Part shown: positions 1-12,357 of the stretch, piece after piece | Layout: each line of letters begins with the position of its first letter | Position numbering within the stretch: position 1 is the first letter of the stretch | NCBI GenBank assembly: GCA_904063045.1 | Contig: CAJFCJ010000046.1 | Span: forward strand, 238,028-302,027 | Reading direction: 5' to 3' | Length of the DNA: 64,000 bases | From: Dimorphilus gyrociliatus | Taxonomy: Eukaryota; Annelida; Polychaeta; Dinophilidae | The notes under the pieces: model-generated | Told to the model about the DNA's origin: nothing | What the model saw: the letters and a program-made list of their open reading frames with translations, nothing else | Databases searched by the model: none | Translations under genes and position numbers: made by a program

Positions 1-1128
1 AAGTATTTAACATTTTAAAATTAGATTGCTGGTTCAATAATTAAATTTCCGTTTACTGTTTTGGATGTTGCTTTCCCAAAAAAGAGTTAAAGATTGAAAT
101 GTATAGGTTAAGTACAGAAAAACTCAAAATTCAAATTTCATCTTTTAAAAATTGACACACTGTTTGTCTTGTTGAATTTTTTTCTGTTTTTTCTTCTAAG
201 TTACTAATAAAGATATGAAAATTGTATCTAGACTGCAACTTCATTTTCATCCCAACTGAGTTCCTCAAAATGAATGTTTTACACATTTGACAAATTTGTT
301 AAAATGCCTTTTATAAAGATAGATTAGCTGGTGGGAGCAGATGAAACTGTACCTGGTTGAAATCCTATCCAGTAAGAGTGAAACTGTAGCTGACACAACA
401 CAAATTAAGGGAAATTTTTTAATAAAAGTCATAATTTATTATATTCAATACAAGTCAGTGTGCTGTTAAATGTCAAAAGTTGATACTCCCAAAAAAGACA
501 ATGGCTATCTAATTAGCTTGGAGAAAGCTTTACAACTGCTCTTATAATTAGACAAAACACAAAGAGAATAAATGTTAACAGAGAGCTTTCTTTCTTTTAA
601 TTTAGTACTATCTTGAATGAATTGTCTTTAAAGAGACTCTGATTTCAATTTCCTAAGTAAACTTTCAAGATTAGCAAAAGCCTTTAATTCAGATAAGAAA
701 GTAAGAGTAGGCTTGTCCCAATGACTTTTATTTTCATGTTTAGGATTTAATGAAAATAGCTTTTATAAGTAAAACGCGCTATTACTTTCTGCCATAGTCA
801 GTGCTGTTCCCATTGTTTATGGCTACCTTTATGGAAATATATAAGTGATAAATAAAGAAATTTTTAAACTATCAAATTCAATGAAATTACGCGGTGTTGT
901 AATCAGAATATATTGGAAATGGGTATTTCTAAAACGTAAAATATACTAGCGTCTGTATGCAAGAAAAGAATTGAATTATAATTATTTACTAAAATGAATT
1001 GGTGACTGATTGCCAATTGGAAGGGCGTGACAAATTGGAAAAGACATGAATTGGAGTTAAAAATTTACCTAAAAAGTAGGAAAGATAAAAGAAATATTTA
1101 GCCATTTTCAGTACAGTTTACTTTATGA
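1..1128. other. AT-rich stretch, no gene seen
   Basis: I see no conserved domain, RNA gene or clear repeat here. Open frames are short and low in complexity. Confidence 0.5.
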
Positions 1129-1764
1129 TGTACTGCTCTTGCTGGCAAAATTTATGCGTTTGCAAGTTATAACAATACTGATTCTGCTCGAACCTTTTAA
1201 ACAAATGTTTAAAATAAAATGGTTTATTCGCAATAATAATACTTAAGCAAGTAACAATATGAGAGTTCAATAGCAGAGTAGATAGTTCGTAATAGCAGGC
1301 TGCCAAATTACCAAACTGTCTTCCAATGTTGAGGAGTAGATGGATGGTTCCAGTCGAGGTTGTTTCCAGGTGATCTTCCCAGGTCCTTGGATCCAGATGG
1401 AAGCTCAATGCAGAATGAGAATAGTGAGGATTTATATACTTTGAGGTTTGCCTCTGACATCCAATCATCACTTTACAGTTGCCAAAATGTGTAGTTCATA
1501 TTTATGTTTAGTAACAGGATGTAACAAGGTTGAACATTTAGGAAGGTTAATTGAATTATAACTTGGCGACACCCTAGGCAAGTTAATTAAATTATAACTT
1601 GGCCAAACCTTTATTGATAATTAAAGATGAGCCTTGAAGCTGACTAATAAGACTTATGTTTGGCCAATGTTATAGCATTTTCTTGCATAGGTTTTAAGAT
1701 GTACATGTATAAGTTGCATCAAATAATACAGTTCAACCATGTAAAATATAACCAAAGTTGTACA
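1129..1764 (-). mobile_element. Solo LTR of a Ty3/gypsy-like retrotransposon
   Basis: This 636-bp block is, in reverse orientation, the same LTR that precedes the gag region inside both arms of the large palindrome (21305-21938 and 24602-25236). In its own sense it begins TGTACAAC and ends GCAGTACA, the TG...CA ends expected of an LTR. It is flanked on both sides by the 4-bp duplication ATGA (1125-1128 and 1765-1768), which fixes both ends. No internal region is attached, so it is a solo LTR left by LTR-LTR recombination. The short frames inside it are not genes. Confidence 0.9.
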
Positions 1765-2099
1765 ATGATCATCAAACAAAACCTTTTATCAGATGCATAT
1801 AAAAACCTAGATGGATACTCTTGTATGTCGAAACTAACAAATCAAAAATACATTGAAGACAGATTGCTGATAGAGCCAATCCGTACATGTAAGACAGATA
1901 AGAAAGGTCTAGGAGTTGTGATTACAACTGTGTCACCTTCTCTAGAGATCCTTGGGTAAGTCTGTAAAGGTATAGCTTCTGGTTCAGGAGCTGATTGTTG
2001 AGGTTTCCTTTTAGGTATGTACTTTAAAAGTTTTCTCATTCCAATCATTTTTCAATCTGTTTGGTATCCTTTTCAAAATAATATTCCAATTCCAGTAAA

Positions 2100-2935
2100 A
2101 ATAAGTATTGAGAGTATGACATTGATCATTGTTTTGAATGGTGTCTGTACTTTGTTGTATTGTAATTTCTGCTTCTTTACAACAGCATTCGTCCTCTTCA
2201 ATCATTTATCAATTCACCAAAGTACTGGTTCTAATAGAACCATTTAAGTTCGTCCACAATCAATATCAACAAATGTAATTTTGGTAGAAATTAAACAACA
2301 AAACACCAGTATTTCGTCCAAAGATCATGTATTGAGTAAATGAGTTTCTAGTTCTAAACAAGTAAGTTTACACAGCCAGCTAATGATTAAAGAACTGAAC
2401 TGATAAGCTGCGGAAATGTATTTCCTTTTATACATTTCCAAAAGCTTGGGTTCAATTGGTAAAAGGATTAAGAGGGCGAAATATAGCAGTCTCATAATCC
2501 ACAAGTAACAAAAATATGAAAGACTATTATATCACGCATATAGAATACAATGATGAGATGAAGACCACATGGCCAACATGTGCCACTGCAGCACAGGCCT
2601 GCCCCAGCAGCATTTAGTATTGCCTAAGATGTAACAAATGTGACATCCATCTTTTCTGTGTTCTTTGTTCCTTTGTTAAATGCATAGTGGCTCCATTTAA
2701 TATGGGCAAAGACTCTATTTCCTACGAAATAATGGAACAAGATTTCATTATAATGGAAAAATTGGATATGGCAATAATTTTGGGATGTGACTCCTTAAGA
2801 AAGTCTGGCGCAATAATTAACTTTGCAATTAAACAAGTTTCGCTATCATTTTTTATAAGAAAAGGAGAGCCTGTTAAAACTTTTCTACAAAAAAGACAAA
2901 ATGATCAGACAATAAAATATCATTTAGAGGTGGAT
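2100..2935 (+). pseudogene. Ty3/gypsy gag-tail, zinc-knuckle and protease relic
   Basis: The segment at about 2130-2260 matches the gag tail found at about 22830-22960. The segment from about 2575 carries a degenerate zinc-knuckle-like cysteine cluster. From 2687 an 83-residue frame reads like a gypsy aspartic protease C-terminal half: hydrophobic strand, ILGCDSLRKSGA, then INFA...VSL, matching the family pattern ILGxDxLxxxGAxIDF. The catalytic D(S/T)G motif is not visible and frames are broken, so this is a dead fragment. Its orientation is opposite to the nearby solo LTR, so it belongs to a different insertion. Confidence 0.7.
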
Positions 2936-2940
2936 TAAAT

Positions 2941-3276
2941 CAGAATGATACGGATAATCCTAGTTTAGAATGTCAAATTGTACAAGATGCTGATAGATTG
3001 GATGCCATTGGAGCAATTGGAATTGCTAGAACGTTTGCATATGGTGGACATCATAATCGTCTTATCTATCATCCGGATATTCAACCTGTTCAATACACAA
3101 CAGTTGAATCTTATAAGAGAAACAACGCTCCTAGCATTAATCATTTCTATGAGAAATTATTACTATTAAAGGATAGAATGAATACGAAACCTGGTAAGGA
3201 TATTGCTCAAGATAGACATCAATATATGCTTCAATTTTTACAACAATTCCACGATGAATGGAATGGGAAAAAGTAA
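2941..3276 (+). pseudogene. Last exon of HD-superfamily phosphohydrolase (YedJ/YpgQ-like), isolated
   Basis: The frame encodes CQIVQDADRLDAIGAIGIA, then RTFAYGG and about 75 residues ending at TAA. The signature QDADRLDAIGAIGIARxFAYGG is diagnostic of bacterial-type HD hydrolases such as YedJ, where the second Asp of the HD site lies. The frame is open upstream from about 2923, and two AG acceptor candidates (at 2927 and 2943) lie just before it. I find no upstream exon with the first HD motif. The DNA immediately upstream is the gypsy relic. It is either the terminal exon of a gene whose 5' exons lie outside or are lost, or a truncated copy. The family is common in bacteria and patchy in animals. 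Confidence 0.75.
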
Positions 3277-5090
3277 TACAAGTGGAAAATATCTGAACGA
3301 TAATACAGTACTACTCTGAATGTCAATGTGTTGGTTTCAAAAATAAATAAAAAGGTCATTTGCTATCATACTCTCTTCCATCAATCCATATGTAAAGAGT
3401 AGGAGAAGATAACATTTGCCTATCCATAAGATAAGATAAACCGCACTGCTTCTACTCCAACCTTTAAGCATATGTTTCACTTTTAACTTTAACCGAAATC
3501 AGACACTTAAATGAAAAATAAAATCAAAGTTCAATGTCAGAGTAAATAGTTTGTAGTGGTGGGTTGCCAAACTTTTTCCTGCCACAGAAAGGAAGGCATT
3601 AACTATCCACACTTATAAAATTGGTCTAAAGTTTTAATTAATAAATTAATTAAGTTGTTCAAGTAGAAATATGCTAATTTATTCAAATATTGAAATGATT
3701 TTCTATGAATATTCATTAATTTTATAAACATTCCTTCTTTGTTACATGGGAAAAATCCTTGGAAATCAATCTTCTGTTTTATGTTAGTTGAAGGGAATAC
3801 TTGTAGAAAATGTCTACCTTAGAATGAACTAGTCTTAAGCAAGTTGATGTATTATTTCAAATTGAAAACACTGTTTTTACACATATCTTTCCTCTCATTC
3901 TCTAAACCATAAACAAAATACTGTGTTGAATTTATCCTAAAACTGTTTGTTTGTCAGTATATCTTTGTATTGTCAATATGGGATTTGCAAAAATACTAAC
4001 ATAATTGAATATTGAACAAATTTTCAAGAGAAGCCTTTTTCAACGTTTGTATAACATGCATAACATTTAATAATAATGAACTATCACTCTTCTTCTCCTT
4101 TATTTTTAATGTAAAAACATCATATATTTGAGTAGTTTCAATAATTTCAGGAATAACAACCAATCCTTTCCAATTTATGATACTGAGAACTTGCATTTAT
4201 TTTATATAGAAACAGGTAATTTCAATACAAAAATTGATAAGATAGCAATTGTATTTTTACTTACAAATGCTAAAAGTTTGTTTACAAGTAGCAATAGCAA
4301 ACAAAACTTGAAAACACTACACATTTGTATTCTATTGCGAAAATTGCGATTATAGAAAGGGTTGTAACTGCCAATTAATCATGATACAGTCAGTTTGAAA
4401 AGTATACATACTATATACCATCTTCTGGAAAGAAGAAAATATATCTATAGAAGTCAAGTGTCAGTTGTTTTCAAATATTTAAGTGCATTGACTATAGATG
4501 GAATTTGTTATTTCTTTTTTCAGAAACATATAGCTTTGTCAGTGTTTCTGACAATGTTCCAATTTCCAAGATAGGCCTAGTAACGCTACTCAATTTAAAC
4601 TTTTGTAGGATAGAAATTACTGAAACTACTATCAGGAAAGAAACCGAAAAATGTTGAGTAATCATAAAATTTTACTTTTTTTTTAAAAAGAAACAAAACC
4701 ATTGTTTTCAGTTACACAATTTGTGAAGAGAGAGAGAGAGAAAGAGAAATAATGATTTCCTTTTCTATTTCAGATGACTAATAGGATAAACTGTATATTG
4801 AAAATCAAATTACGTTCACTACATTCACAATTAATTAAACAATAATAATCAAACAAAATCTTAGATTAGTTTGGCGCGGAGAGTATGCGTTTTGAACAAC
4901 TTTTGAACAATTCATAGATTATATAAGGGTAATAATCCCAATTTTGTCAGGGTTAATACTCAACAGTTGGCTGTTGTTAATCTATTCCGATTACTTCAAT
5001 TATACAACAGTTATCCAAAAGATAAAAAAGCCTGGTAGTTTGCCTTAGTAAATTTCTCTGTGAGCAGATGAGTAGAAGTATGTAGATCTT
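3277..5090. other. Intergenic, no gene seen
   Basis: AT-rich sequence with only short frames and no recognisable domain. A short GA-rich microsatellite lies near 4729-4748. Confidence 0.5.
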
Positions 5091-5256
5091 GGGGTTGATA
5101 GAAAACGTCCGCAAATGAGAATTTGAAGGGTAGACTTTGGATTTAAATATTGTTAGGAAGAAGAAGACAACTACTAATTTTTACTTAAGAGGGTTTGCTG
5201 TAAGGGTTAGGGTAATGGAAAAGGTTAGGTACATCCAAAGGCTGGGTTAGCAACAC
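5091..5256. mobile_element. Truncated copy of TTAGGG-bearing MITE family
   Basis: It starts with the family's terminal sequence (GGGG then GATAGAAAACGTCC, near 5091-5110). It then contains the family's AGGAAGAAGAAGAC segment and GGGTTAGGGT / AAGGTTAGGT blocks. The second terminal inverted repeat is missing. The complete copy is at 56121-56327. Confidence 0.7.
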
Positions 5257-5499
5257 TAAAAACTACAAAACATTTCCAACTTGAAATAATGATACATTAT
5301 GGATGATAAATTGAACAACAAACTTCCAGTTGTTGAGCAACATTGATTTCTGATCTTTCAAAACTTTTCCAAACTTCAAGGATTTTTCTCTGATTGTTGC
5401 AAATTTTCTTTTCAGATAGAAGCTTTTCAAAGACATTTATCAGATCTGCGTCATGTTTCAACTATTTTACCATTCAGCGAAAATTTTCTCAATACAGCT

Positions 5500-5712
5500 T
5501 TTACAAAAGGAGAATAGGCACACTAGGTGCCATTATTCATTTTCTGTAAAAACTATATTCACCTTCAAAAATCAAATATGGCTACCAATACATTGTATTA
5601 TAATTGTAGGAATATCTGGTTTGTCACAACAGTATTGGTCATTTGTAATCATTTACCAATTTACCAAAGTACTCAAACAAATAGAACATTTTAAGTTTGT
5701 CCACAGATAGTC
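5500..5712 (+). repeat. Retrotransposon gag-tail fragment
   Basis: The stretch around 5580-5705 (TTGTATTATAATTGTAGG, later TACCAAAGTACTCAAACAA) is a diverged copy of the gypsy gag tail at 22830-22940 and 2130-2230. No open frame of significance remains. Confidence 0.6.
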
Positions 5713-6720
5713 TTAAGATTTTAATACAAGGCCAAACAATCATAAAGGTTATATAATAAATTAATAATTGATTGCTGTGCAATTACACGAAAGTAGGTCA
5801 AGCCTGCTAACTTTGACAGTTAAATCATGAATCAAAGATTCTTGCTCTTTATGAAAAACTGTAATTTCCATTATTTGCGTGAACAGATCGTAAAGGATTC
5901 AATGATTGAACAAGAATATTATCTTTGATTGAATTGCTGTTTGAAATATTCAAAAGATAAAAGTGACCTTGAACTTTTAATTTAAATCCATATTCATTTT
6001 ACTTAAAAATGATATATGTTTGTAAACATTCAACATAGAAAGATGTAGAGCTTGTAGGGCATTGTATAAAAAAATACACCTGACTATCAACAGATAAGAC
6101 ATTTTCTTTATATTCTCATCCATTTTTGGATAGTGTTAATTATGCTATGATTCGTTTAGATGAATATTTAAATTGAGAAAAAAAAATGACCATATCAATA
6201 TCTGTTGAAAACGGCCAAAGTAGGTAAAAGTGGAGAGAAAGTAAAGAATTGGATTTTGTATAAATAAGCCAAAGGGTTAGAAAATTGGAGAAAGTTACAA
6301 TTGAGCGCGCTGACCGTTTTCAACAATATTCCCAAAATATCTACAGATTCATAAAATACTACAAATTGTAAACCTTTTATGGCCAGTAGAGCTTCCGGTT
6401 GTGATACATTTGCTGAGTAATTGCTTTTTAAATGACAAATTTCATCTTTTAATGAATAGACAATTGCCCTGCAGAGATAATAAATAGAATAGATGAAATA
6501 TAGTAATTTTGTAGAGCGTCTTTCCTCATTAAGAGGTCTGCTGCTGCCTGTTGAATTCTTTAAATAGCACAACTGCAATATTACTTTATAATCAATCCGT
6601 CTGCAATAATTAATAATACGAGATGAGCAAAAATTTGTCAAAGGCAAGCATTTTTTCATTGTTTTTTTTCTTTCTTTTCAAACAAATTACATTACAATAG
6701 AAGATAATTAAACAGTTTTT
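5713..6720. other. Intergenic, one unassigned reverse ORF
   Basis: A 154-codon frame lies on the reverse strand at 6195-6659, but its translation shows no domain, signal peptide or repeat I recognise, and I do not support it as a gene. Nothing else is visible. Confidence 0.4.
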
Positions 6721-7905
6721 TGAAAAGTGTAATTTAAACGAACAACAAATGTTTCTATATTGGAAAATTGTTATTAAAATGCCAAAGAATTGAAAATTTA
6801 CACTTTGGAGGCAATTTCAATATGGGAAATGGATTATTGTGCATTTGCGAAGGTGTTGAATCGTTTGTAAACACTTTGAAAAGAATTCATTTCAATTGTT
6901 GTCATTTAGAAATATGGGAGATGATGGCCTACAGGAGATTTGGGAAGGCGTTAGAAAATCAGTAGCAACTGGTCACCTTTCGACGAAATATGGAATGAAA
7001 ATATGAGCGACGGATTAATAAAACTTTGCAAAGGATTAGAAAAATCATCAAGTAACCTAAGAGAAATCTATATGAGATCATTAAATTTGAATAGGAACAT
7101 ACATATATCTAACAGTAAAAACTGGAAGGCTTGTTGCAGCCGATGTTGTTTTGCAGGATTGTTATTATAGGCCTAATGATTGGGAAAATGCATAATGACT
7201 AGAAAAACTCCTGCTAAAGAATAAATCAAAGATTTCACTGACTGAAACATTAAAAATATAAAACTATTATTGAGATTGGGAAATTGTATTCCAAGTTATT
7301 CATAAGATATCCGTTGATGAGTTTGAGAAATATTACAACAATCAATAAATTGTGATGAATAATACAATCGTTTAAACAAAAATTGATGTTTTGTAGCCGC
7401 TGTAACGCTTATCTCGTTACTCATTGCGTTTCAAAACTGTAAATTTCTCTTCATCTTTTCCTTACTTTGATGAACATGAAACACATAACTTTTTTTTCTT
7501 TTTGATCAACATTTCATCAATTCTTTTTATCAAGATAATTTTTGGCCTATAATCTGTAATGGACTTAGGAAATCAGTAAAAAGTTTAAAAGAAATTGATT
7601 GTTCATATTGTGACTTTATGGATGAAAGTTGTAATAGGCTAACACAACTATTGAGTAAATGTTAAAAAATTGAAAAAGTCAATTTATCTTCCAATTTAAT
7701 TTTAAATGATGAACTATTCCATATATGCAAAGAATTGGAAAAATCATCAAATACATTGAAGGCAATTAGTTTTAGAAACTGTTGTTTTGACAATAAAACT
7801 TTTAAAAAAGTGCAAAAAACTTGAAAGTATTAATCTAAGGGAAAATAATCTCTCTGCTAAAGTTTGTATTGAATTTGAAAATGTATTAAATTCATTAAAA
7901 CAATG
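6721..7905 (+). pseudogene. Decayed LRR (ribonuclease-inhibitor type) gene fragments
   Basis: Three pieces of the local LRR family are recognisable. About 6765-6910 reads NMGNGLLCICEGV...NTLKRIHFN. About 6990-7080 reads MSDGLIKLCKGLEKSSSNL. About 7560-7800 reads KSLKEIDCSYCDF, then, after an in-frame stop, KIEKVNLSSN, LFHICKELEKSSNTLKAI. The units are in different frames with stops between them. In the better copies (28298-29150) two LRRs make a 57-residue super-repeat. These pieces carry the same spacing but cannot encode one protein. Confidence 0.75.
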
Positions 7906-7982
7906 CATGATTTAACCCTAACCCTAACCTAGCCCTTGTCACTCCCTAACCTTTTTGATTACCCCTGACCCTTAGAATTAGA
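7906..7982. mobile_element. MITE fragment with CCCTAA-like repeats
   Basis: The stretch TTTAACCCTAACCCTAACC followed by CCCTAACCTTTTT and GACCCTTAG matches the inner part of the complete element at 56121-56327. Both terminal repeats are missing. Confidence 0.6.
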
Positions 7983-8142
7983 AAACTGCAAATTGACAAA
8001 GAATGTTTGTGAAAGGTTTAATAATCTTTTAATTAAATGTCCCTACCTTCAATTTTCAGTTTTCTCAAATTCTCCTAAAGATTTTTGATGTTAGCTGAAA
8101 GGAGAGAGAAAAGAAGATATTTATCATTTCAGATAGTTTTAA

Positions 8143-11100
8143 TCAGTGAAAAATTACCTTAAGGGCAAAAAAATCAATAAATTCAATAATTGTTATGACA
8201 GAAGCGCCTAAAACCAAACCTAAAAATCCACCAATTTCAGAGATGAAAGAGAGAAATGCAAATTTTTCTTGTTGTATTATCTTCTGAAAGCTCATTTCTT
8301 TGTAGAAAACATCAACTTTTGCAAAATTCCTTCTGCTTATAGCCAGTTTATAAAATGTTTCCAAAGAAGGAGAAATGTTAGAATCTTACCTGAAGAAATC
8401 TTTATCAACCTTTGAAATTTTATCAAATTCATTCAAAAAAAGTTGAAGGTCATTGAATTTGTTTAAAACGTCAATAAACGATTGTTGAGAAATGTTAGGA
8501 AAATCAAAATTGTGTGAAATCATTCCATATGTAAATTGTTTTAAACAAGTACTCCAAGTATATCCTGAAAAATTCTGCAATCTTTCTTTTGGACAATTAA
8601 GATTGAGATTATTTTCATTTTTCTTCTTATTAATTATTGAATAAACCTGATTTACATCAGTGTATTGAATATCTGTATTGTCTGGATGTTTGACTGCAAT
8701 TGGCCACATAAATATGAAATCAATATAATTTTCAATAACTGAAAGTTTTCTGGAAACTTTTTCTATTGCATTTTGAAATGTTGACTTTTGTGATTGTATA
8801 TTTTCATAGAAATTCATTAAACTGTTAATATTATCAAGTAAACAACTCAAACTGAAAGAATTTGATAAATTAGCCTTTTTTATTGTGGAATTAAAATGTA
8901 AGTATGATTGAAATTGTTGAGTTTTAGTGAGAACCAAATGATGAATATCATAAAATGGTCTTATTGATTTATGAAATTCTCCTAATTCAAAAGAAATGTC
9001 TTCTGAAAGAATTAAAAGTTCCCTTATTCTATTATCGATCTCAATGAATATTCTTTTGTTAAGGAGACAGTAGGAATCATCAAAGTAATTAATTTGATAT
9101 AAACTCTCCTCCATGCTTAATAATGCTTTAACAGCAATATTGATCTTTGTTCCAATATTAGCATAACTATCATTTTGAAATACAGTTGGAAATGTCATTG
9201 AATTTTCCATAAATGCTAGACTATCATAGAATGGATGACATATTGTATTGAATGGTATTTTTGGATTACTTATATTCAAACCAAATATTCTTTCTATTTC
9301 TTCAATATGCATTTTCTCTAAAGTTTCTGCTTGGATTATGCTACTCAGTTGATCTTGAAAATCTTTTAAAGCTACACTCCAAAAGAGGCGAAAGTCTTTC
9401 AAATGTATTTTATATTTAGAAAATTTAAAATGTTTCATAAATCTACTGCAATCCATAATAAACAAACTTTCATTCATTTTGTGTAGATCTTTTATACAGT
9501 TTTCCAGATTGGTCAGCATCTCTTCCTTCTCTATTGAAACTGGTCCAAATAGGCCTGTTCTATATTGATAAATCTTATTTGATTTAATACGTAGTTGTTG
9601 TCTGATATGTCTCATTGGATAAGAATCAAAAGACTCGGCCATTGTTCCAAAGTTTATCATAATTTTATATAAATCAAAGAAAATGGCCCTAAACAATGCA
9701 ATATCTTCTTGATCAGTTAAAAACTGTCTAAAAGGACCATCGAGTCGTTGCAAGACAAAATATATTTTTGTTGTAAATGGAGAGATTATTGCAGTATTTT
9801 TTTCAAAATTACTTTTAACCCTTCTTTCTTTAATTTCTAAAATTTTTGAAAATTTTTGTTTTAAATCATTCATTCCAGTTGAATTTCCGTTTAATAGCTT
9901 ATTGGCTGCAAATTCTGATATTGATGAAAATGAGAGATTAGGTTCATAAATAATTTGTGAACAAGGAACAGAACATGAACAATGTATATTTTTGTCATTT
10001 TGTACTTTTTCCAATGATGCTCTTACACATCCATATGTCTCTGATAAATTACAATACCTTTTATCATTTTTTATAGCCCTTCCTAGGATGAGAATCGCTT
10101 CGAATGGAATACAGTGGCACATATCCGCTACCCAGCTTAACCGACAGTAATCTATACATTCGGCGTGCGATTTATATTCCGATTTCACACATTCTCCGTA
10201 TGGATTACTGAGCTTATAAGATTCAATTCGCTTTATTCCAACAAGTGTATGCATTCCAGGCGCAATTGCGAATCCCAAGTCCGCTATAAGCGGCTTTTTG
10301 TAATCGTCGTGTAAGACTATTTTTACACCAGCATTGTTAAAGGGTCCAGGCATGTGTTCGTATTGCTCAATGTTGAATAGAAAAGAGAGGGCATTAGCCA
10401 TGCCAGATTCACCAATGCTTATGCCTTTGGTTTCATTCAGAGCAGATGGAGAATTGAATGTATAACATACTCCATACTCGGTAATAGTTCTTGAAATGTA
10501 TTCAGATTTACATGGTTTATTTGCCCATTGACAATCAAATATAAAATTAGATTGTCTATGCGCTGTGTAATTGAAGACAAATTCTGTGTCATATATAAGA
10601 TTTCCAGGCAAGTTTGCATCATAGATTGATGTATTTTCATTAGAGTCAGAGTTGTAAATGTTGCTAATATATTCATATAAACCCAATTCAACAGTACTAC
10701 TCATCCTTTTTATAGAAATAAATTATTTAATTAGTATCTCATTATAATATTAGATAAGGAACCTTATGAATATTTGATTGAATAGTTACTGTAGCATTTC
10801 TAACTTTATATAAAACACTAAACTATGAAAAGTATGAAATAATGTATTATTCAAAGCGTATTGGCTAAGCAGACTTCTAGATTTACCTGAATTTATTTTG
10901 GTTGCAGACAGTAACTGATGGAAATCCCAGACTTTTTGAGTATATCACTTCAACATTTACTGTTACATCTTTCTTGTTATAGTCCATTCCTCTTCTTACA
11001 ACTTGATAACAGAATAGAAAAATTGCTCCAAAAACAATAAATACCCATCCAATACGCCTAAATAATGATGTTTCTTTGGCAAAGATATTCTTTACACCAT

Positions 11101-11197
11101 GAAATGTTGTTTCTTTAGAGAAATCTGTCCAATTTTTCTCTCGTTTTCTCTTCATAGCCGAGTTTTTTGACGTTGGTTGTTCGCTCTGAAAGTCCAT
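8143..11197 (-). CDS. DEG/ENaC (ASC) family ligand- or proton-gated sodium channel subunit
   Basis: Three-exon model: 11197-10887, 10705-8390 and 8332-8143. The introns are 181 and 57 nt, with GT-AG ends and matching phases. The protein of about 935 residues is a plasma-membrane cation channel subunit. N-terminus: TTFHGVKNI with the family's His-Gly gating motif, then TM1 (GWVFIVFGAIFLFCYQVV). Exon 1 ends in FPSVTVCNQNKF and joins to RMSSTVELG. The finger/palm follows with CIDYCRLSWVADMCHCIPFEA and HCSCSVPCSQIIYEP. The last exon has EIGGFLGLVLGASVITIIEF, TM2 with the G-A-S selectivity filter. Most relatives have 500-700 residues; here about 450-500 extra residues sit between the Cys-rich palm and the strand before TM2. 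The 3' end may instead splice at AAG/GTAATT (8158/8157) to an unseen exon. Confidence 0.9.
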
Positions 11198-11209
11198 AGA
11201 TTGCCACAA

Positions 11210-11640
11210 AATTTAAACGTTTACTGAACGCTAAAGATGTATTCTAAATAATAACTTATTTAAATATTTATACTAAAATAACACACTCTCTTTTCAGAAG
11301 GAAATGCTAGTGCATTTGCTGACATCATGCTATTTAAATAATTCATCAGGTGCACTTTGGATCGAGAGAATTACCTGTTGGCAGAAAAAGCATGGAGAGA
11401 TTGAATATCCTTCATTTCTATTGTTTTCAAGACGTCTTCAGGAATGACAATGACTGACTTATACTGCAAAGTTGAACTTTTTCCCCATATGGACATTATC
11501 TATGCTACATAGATAACTTTTGCATATATATGCTAATGGAGATCATTATTGTTACCTTGGTGACTATGGAAATTCTTGTAAATTCTCGATTACGTAATGA
11601 AGATGAGAGATATTTTAAGTTGTCCATTTAAAATTTCCAT
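11210..11640. other. 5' flank of the channel gene, no gene seen
   Basis: No conserved frame is visible. This is the likely promoter side of the reverse-strand DEG/ENaC gene, but I see no convincing core promoter element. Confidence 0.4.
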
Positions 11641-11649
11641 CATAAGCGA

Positions 11650-12357
11650 ATGATGTCCATCTTCAATTCAGATAAAACGATACTTAGTTGCGACGGAAGG
11701 ATTATTAATCAAGATAATATTTGCGATCATAAGATTGATTGTCGTCATAAATCAGATGAGAATTACGCAATATGTAAAGAAACATTCAAAACGAGAAATC
11801 TATCATTGAAATTACCAAATTACAATCAAATATTTTTCAAATAAAACTATCGCTATTTGGTGAAATATTTCAAATATCAAATATGGATTATTCAATTGAT
11901 TTAATTTCAATTATCATTCAAACAAATGATATTCGAGTGTTCAACTTTCAAAAATATCCCAATTTAATAATTGCAATATTAAAAAATGTTAATCTTGGGA
12001 AAATTGATGGAAACGACGCTCAGCATTGGAGATCTTCTCTTCTCAATTTATATTCTTATCATTGTACTAGCGGATATTTACTATGGTAACGACTACGTTA
12101 ATTATGACGAAGTATGGAGAAACAGCACTAGTTGCCAAGCAATAGGCGTGATTGCACTATTCTCAATTTGTTTGTCATCAATGAGCATCCTTCTGCTGAC
12201 TATTGAGAGAACTGATATAATTTTAAATCATGGTATTCAATCAGCATTTTTCAGGAAGAAAATCTTTGAACACTTTTCAATTGTATTATCTTCATTATGC
12301 ATGGCAATCACACCAAAGATTTTCATTCGAAATGTCGAGAATTCAATAGTAGCATAA
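11650..12357 (+). pseudogene. Relic of LDLa/LRR/7TM receptor (GRL101/RXFP-like)
   Basis: An LDLa-like module (SCDGRIINQDNICDHKIDC, then SDENYAIC) is followed, in other frames, by an LRR-like stretch (KYPNLIIAILKNVNLG). Next comes a TM2-TM3 block: LSIGDLLFSIYILIIVLADI, YYGNDY..DEVWR, SCQAIG, then SMSILLLTIER. The YYxxxY...WR and TM3 ER motifs are typical of LRR-containing class A GPCRs. The LRR domain is shortened to a stub, TM1 and TM4-7 are missing, and frames change twice. It is a pseudogene related to the intact receptor at 45783-51684 and to the relic at 13051-15184 on the other strand. Confidence 0.75.

Noticed and set aside
1118-1471. A 117-codon reverse-strand ORF.
   Set aside because: It lies inside the solo LTR and has no similarity to any protein family I know.
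6195-6659. A 154-codon reverse-strand ORF.
   Set aside because: No domain, signal, repeat or flanking splice sites; composition is that of AT-rich non-coding DNA.
7906-7982. CCCTAA-like runs (also near 5191, 18541, 27920, 33790 and 56160) as true telomeric or subtelomeric sequence.
   Set aside because: They recur inside the same short element with inverted ends and target duplications, so they are MITE interiors, not telomere tracts.
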